Shown one piece after another: positions 5,045 through 5,386 of a stretch of 5,386 nt of DNA (position 1 is the first letter of the stretch; each line of letters opens with the position of its first letter). The notes below the pieces were generated by a model. It was not told where the DNA came from and did not search any database. It was given only the letters and a program-made list of their open reading frames with translations. Position numbers and translations under genes: made by a program. The stretch lies in the NCBI GenBank assembly GCA_938004025.1, contig CALKXC010000332.1, forward strand, positions 1 to 5,386. Reading direction: 5' to 3'. The DNA is from an uncultured Leucothrix sp. Its GTDB lineage: Bacteria > Pseudomonadota > Gammaproteobacteria > Thiotrichales > Thiotrichaceae.

Positions 5045-5341
5045 ATGACGAGTATCAGTAACTCGCATTCAGCGCGTTTGTTCTTTTGGTTCCTGTGGCT
5101 AGGCGGTATTGCTCTTGGTTTTTTTTTGGTAGGGCAGTTTATCATTCATACAATTGTTAACAACAATATGCAGCGAGCGATTCCTTACGCTTTGGGATTT
5201 GTTTGGCAGTGTGGTGTTCAGCTCAGTGCTTTAAAAAGTTATCAAAATTCTGAACGCTTGCGTGAGCCACTGTTAATTCAGCTGTTAGGTAGCTTAGCTC
5301 TGATTATTATCGTCTTATCAATCTTGGTTTTAAGAAGTTAA
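5045..5341 (+). CDS. Small membrane protein of unknown function
   Basis: I do not recognise this 98-residue protein. It has a short polar N-terminus, a long hydrophobic segment at about 12-38 (FFWFLWLGG...GFFLVGQFIIHTIV), a less hydrophobic middle segment at about 45-63 containing WQCGVQLSA, a charged loop (KSYQNSERLREP, 64-75), and a strongly hydrophobic C-terminal segment (76-96) ending in Arg-Ser. This fits an inner membrane protein with two or three helices. The reading frame is closed by a TAA at 5339-5341. It is divergent from mazG with 60 bp between the start codons. A run of nine T (5119-5127) lies inside the first membrane segment. Its coding nature is supported by the length, the clean membrane pattern and the absence of competing frames, not by homology. 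Confidence 0.7.
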   Translation: MTSISNSHSARLFFWFLWLGGIALGFFLVGQFIIHTIVNNNMQRAIPYALGFVWQCGVQLSALKSYQNSERLREPLLIQLLGSLALIIIVLSILVLRS

Positions 5342-5386
5342 GTCAATAATATTCAGCTAGACTCAAGCAATAACAGGTTAGTCTGG
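5342..5386. other. Terminal 45 bp without a recognised feature
   Basis: Nothing can be assigned between the stop of the small membrane protein gene and the window edge. The stretch is A/T-rich, with no complete hairpin and U-run and no ribosome site leading into a visible start. Confidence 0.5.

Noticed and set aside
4985..5068. A 28-residue N-terminal extension of MazG
   Set aside because: The extension has no resemblance to the family, would overlap the divergent gene, and the ATG at 4984 fits the usual start of MazG proteins.
5359..5384. Inverted AGACT/AGTCT near the window end as a terminator
   Set aside because: The stem is only 5 bp with a 16-nt loop and no T-run is visible before the window ends, so chance is more likely.

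Overview
The window looks like a stretch of a gammaproteobacterial chromosome with moderate G+C content (low-to-mid 40s percent by eye). The pcm-yqaA-LysM-lipoprotein order recalls the conserved surE-pcm-(yqaA)-nlpD-rpoS neighbourhood. The ArsC/YfgD, WrbA and DUF2069 proteins resemble Pseudomonas/Oceanospirillales-type proteins. A marine gammaproteobacterium (Oceanospirillales, Kangiella-like) would fit, but this is inference from recalled homologues and the genus is not established. There are no RNA genes, insertion sequences, CRISPR arrays or phage genes in view.

Layout. (1) Positions 1-2115, plus strand: the 3' part of pcm (protein repair methyltransferase, cut by the window edge), then yqaA (DedA-type inner membrane protein), then a 376-residue lipoprotein gene. 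The gaps are 14 and 4 nt, so this is probably one operon. The lipoprotein has six copies of a 14-residue Asn-Gly-Arg...Trp-Tyr-Ile-Asp motif, Gln-rich and Pro/Tyr-rich linkers, and a C-terminal LysM domain of NlpD type, but no M23 (LytM) domain. (2) Positions 2137-2178: a strong, near-symmetric hairpin terminator shared by converging genes. (3) Positions 2205-2738, minus strand: a secreted TlpA/ResA-like thioredoxin with a CPPC active site. (4) Positions 2810-4161, plus strand: arsC-like (yfgD), wrbA and a DUF2069 membrane protein, packed as an operon (9 nt gap, then an ATGA overlap). (5) Positions 4142-4984, minus strand: mazG, whose 3' end overlaps the DUF2069 gene by 20 bp. (6) Positions 5045-5341, plus strand: a 98-residue membrane protein of unknown function, divergent from mazG.

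How the genes fit together. Several products concern upkeep and stress: Pcm repairs isoaspartyl proteins, MazG hydrolyses NTPs, WrbA reduces quinones with FMN, and the ArsC-like and TlpA-like proteins do thiol chemistry. Others belong to the envelope: YqaA, the LysM lipoprotein, DUF2069 and the last small protein. The most unusual element is the repeat lipoprotein at the nlpD position: its LysM resembles NlpD, the amidase-activator domain is absent, rpoS does not follow, and a new repeat array occupies the middle of the protein.
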